Assembly: GCA_017303575.1 (NCBI GenBank)
Contig: JAFLCL010000010.1
Location: 1-64,000 of the forward strand
From: Deltaproteobacteria bacterium
GTDB taxonomy: Bacteria > Myxococcota_A > Polyangia > Polyangiales > Sandaracinaceae
Direction: 5' to 3'
Length of the DNA stretch: 64,000 nucleotides
This document shows positions 7,175 through 16,019 of the stretch, one piece after another; position 1 is the first letter of the stretch, and each line of letters starts with the position of its first letter. Made by a program: the position numbers and the translations under genes. A model generated the notes under the pieces. The model was not told where the DNA came from. It was given only the letters and a program-made list of their open reading frames with translations, and ran no database searches.

Positions 7175-10100
7175 ATGAGCTCACACGAAGAACAGTGGTC
7201 CGCGACCCCGATCGAAGAGACCTACGATGCCGTCGTCGTCGGTGGTGGGCCGGTGGGCTGCGTCACGGCGGCGGCCCTCGGCCGCGCCGGCGCGACGGTC
7301 CTCGTCGTCGAGGCCGACCCGAAGATGGCGCACCGACTCGCGGGCGAGTGGCTGCATCCACCCGCGCTCGAGGTGCTGGATCGGCTGCGCCTCGGGCGTC
7401 TCGACGGTGCTGCACCGCAGACCGGCTATGGATTCACCATCTTTCCCGACGATGGCTCGCCGGACATCGAGATGCCTTATCCCGAAGGCACCGGGATGGG
7501 CGCGGAGCACGCGCGCATCGTCGAGGCACTGCGTCTCTCGTTGGCGCGCGTGGCGGGCGTCTCGTTCCTCCTTCGTGCGCGGGTGACGTCACTCGATCTC
7601 TCGGGCCCCGAGGCGATCGTGCGCATCGAGCGCAAGGACGGTCGCGTTCACGCCGTGCGCGCGCGCGCCGTCGTGGGCGCCGAGGGCAAGGTCTCGCTCG
7701 TGCGCTCGGCGTTGGGGATTCCCGACGCGAGCACGCTCGTGTCGTCGATGGCGGGCGTCGAGCTCGAGGTCCCGCGGATGCCGCGCGAGGGGTTCGGCCA
7801 CGTCGTCCTCGGCGGCCCTGGCCCTGCGCTCTTCTATCGGATCGACGACACGCACGTGCGTGGCTGTCTGGAAGTACCGCTGTCCGATCGTGCGACGGCG
7901 CGCGGTCCGTACCTCTGGGAGCGCTATGGGGCGGTGGTGCCCGAGGCGCTGCGCGAGCCGCTGCGCGTGGCGACGCACGAGCGACCGATCCTCTGGACAG
8001 GCATCAAGTTCCGTCCGCGCGCGTACTTCGGTCGTGAAGGTCGCGAGGGTCAGGTGCCCGTCGCGCTCGTGGGTGACGCCTGCGGCCACACACATCCGAT
8101 GACGGCGATCGGCATGACCCAGGGCTTCCTCGACGCCGAGGCGCTCGCGCAGTCTGGCTTCGCGACCGCACAGCGTGGCTGGCTCGCGCGCTACTCCGAG
8201 GCACGCGGCGCAGCGATCCCCGAGATCCTCTCGAACGCCCTCTATCATTGCTTCCGGCGCAACGATCCGGCCGCGACGGAGGTGCGTCGCGCGATGTTCA
8301 AGACGCTTCGCGACAGCCCGCGCGAGCGCGGCCGCACGATGCAGATCCTCGGCGTGCAGGACTCGCACAAGCGCAGCTTCTCGAGCGCGTTCATGCGTAT
8401 CGCGCTCCGCGCGATGAAGAGCACCGTGACGACCACTGCCTCCGAAGGTGGCCTCCGCGCGCTGCCCTCGCGCCTCTGGGCGTTCGGCGAATGGATGCAA
8501 TGGCCCACGGCCGCCGTGGTGCCCGGGCGCGTCTCGGCCCTCTACCGCGCGGAGACCACTTCGGACCGGGCGCTCCCCCGCCTGCGTCCAGGACGCCAGG
8601 ACACGGCCCGCGAGCTGTCGCGTCAGCCGTCTCGCAGCGCGGTCACGCGCGAGCGCGTCGCGAACGAGGCCGACCGTCGCATCCTCGAGGTCGCGAGCGC
8701 ACATCTCCTCTCCGAGCTCGAGGCGATCGCACGTCGGCTCGGCACCGTGCCCGATGCCGAGCTCGCGGGTCCGTCGCTCACGCTCATGCGCGCGATCACG
8801 GCGTGTCCGATGCGGCCGGGCATGGCGGCGCGCATGACGCTCGGACGACGACGCCTCGCGACGGAAGGTGTCTCGCGTGCCGTGCGCGCCGACGCCGACA
8901 CGCGCCTCCTCGCGAGCCTCGTGCTCGTTCTCTTCGATGGTGCACCGTGGGGCGAGGAGCGCGTCGTCGACCTCGACGTGGCGGTGACCCACCTCCTCGC
9001 GAGCGAGGCGTCTGGCGGTGGTTTTGCGAACCGACGCGGTGAGCCCGCGGATCTGGAGACGTCGGCGCTCGTCCTCGAGGCGCTGAGCGCGCTCTCCACG
9101 CAGAGCGACGCTGCGCGTGAGGCCCTCGTCAGCGTGCGCGCCCGCAGCCGCGCGTGGCTGGAGACGGAGCTCGCGAACGTGGCCGGGACGCAGGATCTGT
9201 CCCTCGCCGCCCGTGTGCTCGCGATGTCGGAGCGCGATGCCGCGCTGATCGACGCGGTCTCGGCGCGCCTCGCGTCGGCTGACACCGACGACGACCGGTC
9301 GCTCGCGGCCGTGGTCCTGGCGCTCGCGGTGCTTCGCGTCGACGATCCTCGTATCGCCGCGCTCGGAGCCGCTCTGACCGAGCGCCTCGCGCATCCTCGC
9401 GAGATCGCATGGCCCACCTTGGCGGCGATGGTGATGGCCTTTGCCGCGCATGCATCGCGGCCCGTGGCCCGAGGATCCAGCAAGGCGTCCAAGGACGCTG
9501 CGGCGGCAGTCGGCGCGGGCGAAGCGCGCCAGGCGCGCGCCGAGCATGGCAGCTCCGAGGACGCCAGTCCCAAAGATGCCAGTCTCGAACATGGCAGTCT
9601 GGAGCATGGCAGTCTGGAGCATGCCAGTCCCGAGCATGCCAGTCCGAAGGCGGCCCCTCCGAACGCTGCCACGCCCACGGTGCCGGCTCGCGGGGAAGGT
9701 GAGCGCTCGGTTCCTCCCGAGGCCGCCGATTGGGCCTTCTGCAAAGAAGCGCTCGAGGCCGTGTCGCGCACGTTCTCGCAGCCGATCGCGTTCCTCCCCG
9801 AGGAGCTGCGCGTCGCCGTGACGCTCGGCTACCTGCTCTGTCGCATCGCCGACACGATCGAGGATCACCCTGCCGTCACGAGCGGCGAGAAGCCCGAGCT
9901 CTTCGCGCGCTTCCTCGAGGTCATGGAGTCGTCGGTCGATCGTCCGCTCGGTTCGACGATCGACACCGCGGCGCTGCGCGCGCTCTTCGGCGCCGTTCGC
10001 GCACCCGACGACGCCGAGCTCTCGCTCGCGCGTCGCACCGACGTCGTGGTCCGCGTGCTGATGACGCTCCGCAAGCCGGTGCGCGAGATCCTCTCGCGCT

Positions 10101-10786
10101 GGGTGTGCGAGATGGCGCGCGGCATGGACCTCTACACGCGTCGTCGTCCGGGGGAGGACGGTTGGTACGCGCTCCACACCGTCGAGGACCTCGATCGGTA
10201 CTGCTACTACGTGGCCGGCACGGTCGGGCACCTGCTGACCGATCTCTTCCTCGAGTCCACGGGGATCGATCCGCGCTCGGCGCACGCGCTCGCGCTCCGT
10301 GAGGACGCGGAGAGCTTCGCCGAGGGCCTCCAGATGGTGAACATCCTCAAGGACGTCACCGACGATCGTGAGCGGCTGGTGTCGTTCGTGCCGCGCACGT
10401 CCATGCAGCGCGAGGGCCTCGAGCCCACGACGCTCACCGATCGCGAGGTTCGCGATCGAGCACACGCTGCGGTCGCACCGCTCTTCGATCGTGCCGAGGC
10501 CCACCTCGATCGGGCGCTCCGCTACGCGCTCGCGATCCCGCCGAGCGAGACGGGCATTCGGATGTTCTGTCTCCTGCCGCTCTTCATGGCGGTGCGAACG
10601 CTCGTCGTCGCGCGCGGCAACGATGCGATGTTCGTGCCCGACGCGGCGGTGAAGATCTCACGCGAGGAGGTCACCTCGATCATCGCCGACTGTCTTCGTC
10701 ACTCCGGGGACGACGACGTGCTCCGCGCGCGCTATGCGGCGCTCCGCGAGCGTCCTGTCGAGCGCCCTCTCCGCGCGCAGGCCTGA
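7175..10786 (+). CDS. Fusion of squalene-monooxygenase-like domain, degenerate cyclase-like region and squalene synthase
   Basis: This is a 1203-aa multidomain protein starting 14 bp after the cyclase fusion. Residues 1 to about 480 resemble squalene monooxygenase: FAD motif GGGPVG, EWLHPPALEVL, an intact DG-type motif GAEGKVSLVR (residues 168-177) and GDACGHTHPMTAIGM. Residues about 496-762 are helical, with a QW-like fragment SGGGF followed by repeating Leu/Ala-rich helices, and look like an eroded cyclase toroid. A repetitive linker follows. Residues about 849-1195 are a trans-prenyl squalene synthase: Asp-rich motif DTIED (893-897), YCYYVAGTVG, and the second motif DVTDD (1060-1064). It would condense FPP to squalene and epoxidise it in one chain. 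A phytoene-synthase activity for the C-terminal domain is less likely in this operon. Confidence 0.85.
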   Translation: MSSHEEQWSATPIEETYDAVVVGGGPVGCVTAAALGRAGATVLVVEADPKMAHRLAGEWLHPPALEVLDRLRLGRLDGAAPQTGYGFTIFPDDGSPDIEMPYPEGTGMGAEHARIVEALRLSLARVAGVSFLLRARVTSLDLSGPEAIVRIERKDGRVHAVRARAVVGAEGKVSLVRSALGIPDASTLVSSMAGVELEVPRMPREGFGHVVLGGPGPALFYRIDDTHVRGCLEVPLSDRATARGPYLWERYGAVVPEALREPLRVATHERPILWTGIKFRPRAYFGREGREGQVPVALVGDACGHTHPMTAIGMTQGFLDAEALAQSGFATAQRGWLARYSEARGAAIPEILSNALYHCFRRNDPAATEVRRAMFKTLRDSPRERGRTMQILGVQDSHKRSFSSAFMRIALRAMKSTVTTTASEGGLRALPSRLWAFGEWMQWPTAAVVPGRVSALYRAETTSDRALPRLRPGRQDTARELSRQPSRSAVTRERVANEADRRILEVASAHLLSELEAIARRLGTVPDAELAGPSLTLMRAITACPMRPGMAARMTLGRRRLATEGVSRAVRADADTRLLASLVLVLFDGAPWGEERVVDLDVAVTHLLASEASGGGFANRRGEPADLETSALVLEALSALSTQSDAAREALVSVRARSRAWLETELANVAGTQDLSLAARVLAMSERDAALIDAVSARLASADTDDDRSLAAVVLALAVLRVDDPRIAALGAALTERLAHPREIAWPTLAAMVMAFAAHASRPVARGSSKASKDAAAAVGAGEARQARAEHGSSEDASPKDASLEHGSLEHGSLEHASPEHASPKAAPPNAATPTVPARGEGERSVPPEAADWAFCKEALEAVSRTFSQPIAFLPEELRVAVTLGYLLCRIADTIEDHPAVTSGEKPELFARFLEVMESSVDRPLGSTIDTAALRALFGAVRAPDDAELSLARRTDVVVRVLMTLRKPVREILSRWVCEMARGMDLYTRRRPGEDGWYALHTVEDLDRYCYYVAGTVGHLLTDLFLESTGIDPRSAHALALREDAESFAEGLQMVNILKDVTDDRERLVSFVPRTSMQREGLEPTTLTDREVRDRAHAAVAPLFDRAEAHLDRALRYALAIPPSETGIRMFCLLPLFMAVRTLVVARGNDAMFVPDAAVKISREEVTSIIADCLRHSGDDDVLRARYAALRERPVERPLRAQA
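9542..9646 (+). repeat. 15-bp minisatellite, seven units, in the fusion-protein linker
   Basis: Seven tandem 15-base units related to GAGCATGGCAGTCTG lie inside the coding sequence and keep frame. They encode a pentapeptide of the type (E/K)(H/D)(A/G)S(P/L). The repeat sits between the cyclase-like region and the squalene synthase domain, so it lengthens a flexible tether. Some neighbouring units are identical, which indicates recent slippage or unequal crossing over. Confidence 0.9.
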
Positions 10787-10826
10787 GCCAGCGCCCGATC
10801 CCATCGCGACACACACGAGACGAGTC

Positions 10827-11927
10827 ATGAGCACTTCCACGAGCGAGACGTCCAGCGAGGCCCACATGTCGAGCGAGATCAAGCCGGCGAGCTGGCTCGA
10901 CACCGTGCGGCGCGCCGTCGACGAGCGCCTGACACGCTTCTTCGACGAGGAGCGCTCGGCCGTCGGCACGCTCGCGCCGGATGCGGCGATCGTGCTCGCA
11001 GGCCTCGAGTCGCTGACGTTGCGTGGCGGAAAGCGGCTGCGACCGGCCATGCTCGTCGCGGCGCAGCGCGCGATCGATCCACGCGCGCCCCTCTCGGGTG
11101 TGCTCTCGGCGTGTGCGTCGCTGGAGGTGTTGCAGAGCTACCTCTTGATCCACGACGACTGGATGGATGGCGACGACGAGCGTCGCGGGGGACCGGCGGT
11201 CCACGTGCTCGTGCGACGCGAGCTCGGCAGTCGCGGCGAGGGCGTCGTCGGGGCGCACCTCGCGGACTCGCTCGCGGTGCTCGCCGGCGATCTCGGCTGC
11301 GCGTACGCGAACCGACTCTTCCTCGAGAGCGCGCTCGGCAGCCGCCGTGCGGGTGAGGCGATGGAGACGTTTCTCCGCGTGCAGCGGGACGTCGTGCTCG
11401 GTCAGACGCTCGATCTCCTCGGCAGCGCCGACGTCTCGCGCATGCACGATCTCAAGACAGGCAGCTACACGGTCGAAGGGCCGCTGCTCCTCGGGGCGAT
11501 CCTCGCGGATGCGAGCGCTGCGCAGATCGAGGCCCTCCGGCGCATCGCGCGGCCTCTGGGCGAGGCGTTCCAGGTGCGCGACGACCTGCTCGGATCCTTC
11601 GGCGATCCGAAGAAGACGGGCAAGCCTGTGGGCAACGACCTCCGCGTGGGCAAGCACAACGCGATCGTGCGCGAGTGCGAGGCGAGCGTGCCCGTGGCTG
11701 ACCGCGCGCCGCTCACGAAGATCCTCGGACGCGCCGACGCGACGGACGCGGACGTGCGCACGGCGATCGCGATGCTCGAGACCGCAGGCGTTCGCGCGCG
11801 CGTCGAGGCGAAGCTCGCTTCGCTCGTCGAGGCGGCCAAGGCGCCGCTCACGGCGGCGCCGTTCTCGCCCGAGGGCAGTCGCGCGATCGGCGAGCTCGCC
11901 GATCTGTTCGGTGCGCGCGAGTCCTGA
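10827..11927 (+). CDS. Polyprenyl diphosphate synthase (farnesyl/geranylgeranyl diphosphate synthase family)
   Basis: This is a 366-aa trans-isoprenyl diphosphate synthase. The first Asp-rich motif, in HDDWMDGD, starts at Asp110, and the second region, DDLLGSFGD, starts at Asp252, followed by GKPVGNDL. GGKRLRP near residue 70 is the usual diphosphate-binding site. It makes short-chain allylic diphosphates from IPP and DMAPP. Placed directly after the squalene synthase fusion, it most likely supplies FPP for squalene. Chain length cannot be fixed from the visible motifs, and GGPP is possible. ATG at 10827 is chosen; a second in-frame ATG at 10866 would remove only a Ser/Thr-rich tail that precedes the conserved fold. 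Confidence 0.85.
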   Translation: MSTSTSETSSEAHMSSEIKPASWLDTVRRAVDERLTRFFDEERSAVGTLAPDAAIVLAGLESLTLRGGKRLRPAMLVAAQRAIDPRAPLSGVLSACASLEVLQSYLLIHDDWMDGDDERRGGPAVHVLVRRELGSRGEGVVGAHLADSLAVLAGDLGCAYANRLFLESALGSRRAGEAMETFLRVQRDVVLGQTLDLLGSADVSRMHDLKTGSYTVEGPLLLGAILADASAAQIEALRRIARPLGEAFQVRDDLLGSFGDPKKTGKPVGNDLRVGKHNAIVRECEASVPVADRAPLTKILGRADATDADVRTAIAMLETAGVRARVEAKLASLVEAAKAPLTAAPFSPEGSRAIGELADLFGARES

Positions 11928-11988
11928 TCGCGTACGCACGGGCGCTCCTCGACTGGCACTCTTCCCGTCTCCCCATCCGGCGGTGCTC

Positions 11989-13812
11989 ATGGATCTGTTC
12001 GACGTAGTCAGTCGCCGAGGCGGCGAGAAGAAGAAGCCGGTTCCCGCGAACCTGAAGGAGCCGCCTCGCCTCTCGGGTGCGCTCCCTGTCGTCGGTCACA
12101 CCGTCGAGTTCGTGCGCGCGACGATCGAGCTGCTCTTCCGGGCGCAGCGCGAGCTCGGCGAGGTCGCGGCGTTCGACGTGGCGCACCGACGCATGGTCGC
12201 TGTGTTCGGTCCGCGCGCGCAGGAGGCGGTGTTCCGCGCGCCCGACACGGTGCTGAGCCCGTCCGAGGCCTACAAGATCATGACGCCCATCTTCGGCAAG
12301 GACGTCGTCTACGACGCTGCGCCCGCGAAGATGGCCGAGCAGCTCAAGATGCTCCTGCCCGCGCTCCAGGATCGTCGCATGCGCACGTACGGCGAGGCCG
12401 TCGTCGCCGAGACCGAGGCCACGATCGCGCCGTGGGGCCAGAGCGGTGTCGTGGACTTCGTCGAGTTCTGTCGCGTGCTGACGAACTACACCTCGGCGCG
12501 CTGTCTCCTCGGTCGCGAGTTCCGCGAGGGCATGAGCGAAGAATTCGCGCGCGTCTATCACGACCTGGAGGTCGGCGCGTCGCCGCTGGCGTACGTGAAC
12601 GCGCACCTCCCGATCCCGATCTTCCGACGCCGCGACGCTGCGCGCGTGCGCATGGTCGAGATGATCACCGAGAACGTCACGCGTCGACGCGCGTCGGGCA
12701 ACGTCGGCGACGACTTCCTCCAGACGCTGATGGACTCGGCGTACGCGGACGGCAAGAAGCTCAGCGAGCACGAGATCACCGGCCTCCTGCTCGCCGGAAT
12801 GTTCGCGGGACATCACACCAGCTCCGTCACCACCGCGTGGGCGCTCCTCGAGCTCCTTCGTCACCCGACGCACTACCAGCGCGCGGTGGAGGAAGTGGAC
12901 CGTGTGTTCGCGGACGGTCGCCCCGTCTCGCACGCGGTGCTCCGCGAGCTCACGTACCTCGAGAACGTGGTGAAGGAGGCGCTGCGCCTGCACCCGCCTC
13001 TCTTCATGCTCGTGCGCGTCGCGCAGGTGGACTGGGAGTACGGCGGCTACCACATCCCCAAGGGCACCTGGATCGTGATCAGCCCGACGGTCGCGCACCG
13101 CATGCCCGAGGTGTTCCGCGATCCCGACGCGTTCGATCCCGATCGGTTCGCCGAGGGCCGTGCCGAGGACAAGAAAGACTTCGCGTACATCGCGTTCGGC
13201 GGCGGGCGTCACAAGTGCCTCGGCAACGCGTTCGCGATCTTGCAGGTGAAGGCGATCCTCGCGCTCTTGCTCGGGCAGTTCGACCTCGGCCTCCACGGCG
13301 ACGCGATCGCGAGCGACTTCCAAGGGCTCGTGGTCGGACCGAAGGAGCCTTGTCGTGTTCGCTACCGTCGTCGCGCAAACCCCAGCGTGACGCTGGCGCA
13401 GATGTCGGCTGGGCAGCCGCTGGCCGAGACGCCGCCCCCGGGATGTCCCGCACATGCGGGCTCCAGCGAGAAGAAGGTCGCCGCCCCGCCACCGGCCTGC
13501 CCCGCGCACGCGAAGGACGCGAACGGGACGCACGTGGAGGCGGCGCCGATCGCTCGCTCCGACACGGGCACTCCGTCGAACGACGCGCCCGCGGCGAAGA
13601 GCACGGGATCGGCGCTTCGCATCCGCATCGATCGCGATCTCTGTCAGGGCCACGGCGTCTGCGCGGGCGAGTGCCCGGAGGTGTTCGCGGTCGGCCGCGA
13701 TCAGAAGGTCATGCTCAAGGTCGCGCGACCGGGCCCGGAGCTGCACGCGAAGGTGCGCGCGGCGGCGAAGCACTGCCCCACGAACACGATCCGGCTCGAA
13801 GAGAGCGAGTGA
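11989..13812 (+). CDS. cyp51: Sterol 14-alpha-demethylase CYP51 fused to a C-terminal ferredoxin
   Basis: This is a 607-aa fusion. The P450 part (to about residue 460) carries CYP51 hallmarks: YKIMTPIFGKDVVYD in the B-C region, FAGHHTSS in the I helix, EALRLHPP, and the heme loop FGGGRHKCLG with ligand Cys410. A linker with two CPAHA motifs leads to a ferredoxin whose cluster ligands appear as Cys552, Cys558, Cys562 and Cys596. His555 replaces a possible fourth Cys, consistent with a [3Fe-4S] or variant cluster. Family knowledge: Methylococcus capsulatus has a CYP51-ferredoxin fusion. It would remove the 14-alpha methyl of the cyclase product using electrons delivered in cis. It is the last gene of the plus-strand run and ends three bases from the convergent next gene. 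Confidence 0.92.
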   Translation: MDLFDVVSRRGGEKKKPVPANLKEPPRLSGALPVVGHTVEFVRATIELLFRAQRELGEVAAFDVAHRRMVAVFGPRAQEAVFRAPDTVLSPSEAYKIMTPIFGKDVVYDAAPAKMAEQLKMLLPALQDRRMRTYGEAVVAETEATIAPWGQSGVVDFVEFCRVLTNYTSARCLLGREFREGMSEEFARVYHDLEVGASPLAYVNAHLPIPIFRRRDAARVRMVEMITENVTRRRASGNVGDDFLQTLMDSAYADGKKLSEHEITGLLLAGMFAGHHTSSVTTAWALLELLRHPTHYQRAVEEVDRVFADGRPVSHAVLRELTYLENVVKEALRLHPPLFMLVRVAQVDWEYGGYHIPKGTWIVISPTVAHRMPEVFRDPDAFDPDRFAEGRAEDKKDFAYIAFGGGRHKCLGNAFAILQVKAILALLLGQFDLGLHGDAIASDFQGLVVGPKEPCRVRYRRRANPSVTLAQMSAGQPLAETPPPGCPAHAGSSEKKVAAPPPACPAHAKDANGTHVEAAPIARSDTGTPSNDAPAAKSTGSALRIRIDRDLCQGHGVCAGECPEVFAVGRDQKVMLKVARPGPELHAKVRAAAKHCPTNTIRLEESE

Positions 13813-13815
13813 CGC

Positions 13816-14637
13816 TCAGCGGATCGTGAGGAGCGCGATCGTGGTGATCAGCGCGATCGTGGTGAGGACGCCGTAGGTCACGAGCCAAGGTCGCGGAGGC
13901 GCCGCCCTCGAGGGCGCGGCGCCACCCATTGCGACTGCATCGCTCGAGGCGCCCACGGACGACAGAGGCGCAACGATCGGCAGCAGCACCGCGTTCCGCG
14001 CGTGGGTGCGGGCGGGCACGCTGCGTGGGTAGGGGTGCGCGTCGTCGAGGCGAGCCTCGCGCGAGGACGTTCCGACCGCGGTCCTCGACGAGGTCGTGTC
14101 GGAGCCGGAGCCGAACGGCTGCGTCTGATCGTCGCGACGCGCACCAGTCGCTGAGGGCGCTGCGACCGGCGGGAGCGCGTCCATCTCGTCGGACCCCACC
14201 GTCGGAAGGAGCTGCGTGGCGCTGCGGCGCTCCGCGCGCATCTCGACGTCGCCCACCACCTCGTAGACGCCGCTACCCGCTTCCGACATGCGCTGCGTGA
14301 TGATGTGGTCCCGGCTCGGCGGCACCGAGCGCATCGCCTTCGCGAGCAGGGACGTGACCTCCATGCGCGTCGTCGGGCGCTCGGGCGTGCGTCGAGAGAG
14401 CGCGCGGAGGTTCGACGGAGTCGAGGCGGGCATGCGAGCCGTCACGCGCTGGGAAACCAAGGCTTCTGGCTGGCCGCTCGGGTCGACCTGCATCGCCTCG
14501 ATGCAGTCGTCGATCTCCCGATCGCGCGGCCGGGTGACGATACGCTCGCGAGGCTCGGCGGCCGCGATCGTGGGCTCGGAAGCGAGCAGGTCAGACCAGT
14601 CCTGGTCCTTCAGCGCCGACGTCGTCGTTGGGTCCAC
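13816..14637 (-). CDS. Hypothetical protein with C-terminal membrane anchor
   Basis: I do not recognise this 273-aa protein. It is hydrophilic and rich in Arg, Ser and Thr. It ends with one strongly hydrophobic segment of about 20 residues rich in Leu, Ile and Thr (about 250-270), so it is probably tail-anchored with most of the chain in the cytoplasm. It converges on the CYP51 gene with a three-base gap. The start is a GTG without a clear ribosome site, so the N-terminus is uncertain; an internal ATG at residue 49 is an option. Low complexity over much of its length suggests disorder. A link to the sterol genes rests on position only. Confidence 0.55.
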   Translation of the reverse strand: MDPTTTSALKDQDWSDLLASEPTIAAAEPRERIVTRPRDREIDDCIEAMQVDPSGQPEALVSQRVTARMPASTPSNLRALSRRTPERPTTRMEVTSLLAKAMRSVPPSRDHIITQRMSEAGSGVYEVVGDVEMRAERRSATQLLPTVGSDEMDALPPVAAPSATGARRDDQTQPFGSGSDTTSSRTAVGTSSREARLDDAHPYPRSVPARTHARNAVLLPIVAPLSSVGASSDAVAMGGAAPSRAAPPRPWLVTYGVLTTIALITTIALLTIR

Positions 14638-14746
14638 CGCAGCGCTTCGTGCGAACGAAGCGGGACTTGAGGAGAAAACGGCATCGTCGCCACGATGCGG
14701 ACGATCTTCGCGCCTCGGCGGAACGACCGAGTGGTGCGAACGCGCG

Positions 14747-16015
14747 TCAGTCGCCGCGCATCGGCGGCACGGGAAGGAGCGACGCGCGCGACTTGCGACC
14801 CGCCTCCGTGTGCGGGTCGTTCTTCTCGGCCTCGTCCTTGATCTCGGTGCTCCCCACGAACGGGAATGCCTGCTGGCCCACGAACGAGGCCGGCACGTAG
14901 TCGCCCACCACGCCGTATGTGTCGGGCCACTTGCGATCGGCCTGCACCGCGGTGCCGAACAGGTGATCGATGAACGCGAAGTGCGCCGCGTAATTGCGGT
15001 CGATCGCCTCGGTGTCTTGCGAGTGATGCCAGTGGTGGAAGTTCGGCGTCACGATCACGTACGACAGCGGCCCGAGGCGCACGCTCACGTTCGCGTGATT
15101 GAACACGGCCTGGAATCCGACGATGACGACGTACGCATCGATCACGTCCTGCGGGAAGCCGAGGAGGAAGATCGGCGTGAGCACCGCGATGCGCGTGATG
15201 ATCAGCTCGACGATCGACTGACGCGATCCCGCGAGCCAGTCCATGTGCTTGGCGCTGTGGTGCACGGAGTGGAAGCGCCAGAGAAACGGCACCTCGTGGT
15301 ACGCGCGGTGCGCCCAGTACTGCACGAGATCGGCGGCCAGGATCACGAGGAAGAGCTGCACGATGAAGGGCAGCGCCTGCACCCAACCCTGCAACGTGTC
15401 GTTCACGGCCCAGCCGAAGAGGCCGTGGACCGCGCGGTTCGTCACGAGCAGGGTGAACCCCACACACAGGTGGTTCACGAAGAAGTGCTGGAGGTCCGTC
15501 TGCCACTCGGGTCGGAACACCGGCTGTGTCTTCTTGAGCGGGAAGAGCTTCTCGATGAACACGAAGAGCAGCGTCGAGCCGAGCAGATCGAGGACGAAGA
15601 AGTCCAAGCCCACGTAGGGCGTGTGATCGGGAAAGTCCTCGATCGGGGTGCCGGGTCCGCCGAGGAGCAGCGCTGTGACGAGGAACGCGAAGGCCCACGC
15701 GGAGATGTAGCGAGCCCGGCCGAGCACGATGTTCGTGAGCGCCAGCGCGCCCGCGAGCACCATGCCTCCGAAGAGCAGGTAGCGAAGGACCGTGACGTCG
15801 TAGACGTGCCGGAACTCGGGCGTCGTGAGGTACGCGGGGAAGCGCATCGCGAGCACGGAGAGCACCGCGAGCATGCCGAGCGACAGCGCGATGACGCCGC
15901 TCAAGAGCCCTTTCCCCGGCTCGAGGGCGCCGTGCGACTCCGCGAGCTTGTTGACCTTGCCGAGGCTCGACTCGGCGTCCGATGTCTTGTCCGATGTCTG
16001 GGGTTTTTCGCTCAT
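14747..16015 (-). CDS. Sterol desaturase / fatty acid hydroxylase superfamily protein (ERG3-like)
   Basis: This is a 422-aa integral membrane di-iron enzyme. The histidine clusters are HRAYH, HSVHH and HHWHH, in the order and spacing of the fatty-acid-hydroxylase/sterol-desaturase superfamily, with several hydrophobic segments before them. The first part (about 40-190) has extra membrane helices. Superfamily members include sterol C-5 desaturase and C-4 methyl oxidase. A plus-strand sterol operon ends less than 1 kb away, so a sterol substrate is likely, C-5 desaturation being the simplest guess. The ATG at 16015 is used because longer in-frame starts run into the upstream lipoprotein gene, whose stop lies four bases away. 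The two minus-strand genes are probably co-transcribed. Confidence 0.82.
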   Translation of the reverse strand: MSEKPQTSDKTSDAESSLGKVNKLAESHGALEPGKGLLSGVIALSLGMLAVLSVLAMRFPAYLTTPEFRHVYDVTVLRYLLFGGMVLAGALALTNIVLGRARYISAWAFAFLVTALLLGGPGTPIEDFPDHTPYVGLDFFVLDLLGSTLLFVFIEKLFPLKKTQPVFRPEWQTDLQHFFVNHLCVGFTLLVTNRAVHGLFGWAVNDTLQGWVQALPFIVQLFLVILAADLVQYWAHRAYHEVPFLWRFHSVHHSAKHMDWLAGSRQSIVELIITRIAVLTPIFLLGFPQDVIDAYVVIVGFQAVFNHANVSVRLGPLSYVIVTPNFHHWHHSQDTEAIDRNYAAHFAFIDHLFGTAVQADRKWPDTYGVVGDYVPASFVGQQAFPFVGSTEIKDEAEKNDPHTEAGRKSRASLLPVPPMRGD

Positions 16016-16019
16016 GGCG

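Noticed and set aside
7589..10504. A 971-codon minus-strand frame opposite the squalene synthase fusion
   Set aside because: Composition is typical of a GC-driven shadow, and it is antisense to intact FAD and squalene synthase motifs.
9720..10786. Phytoene synthase as the identity of the C-terminal domain of the second fusion
   Set aside because: YCYYVAGTVG and the sterol operon context fit squalene synthase better; no carotenoid genes are present.
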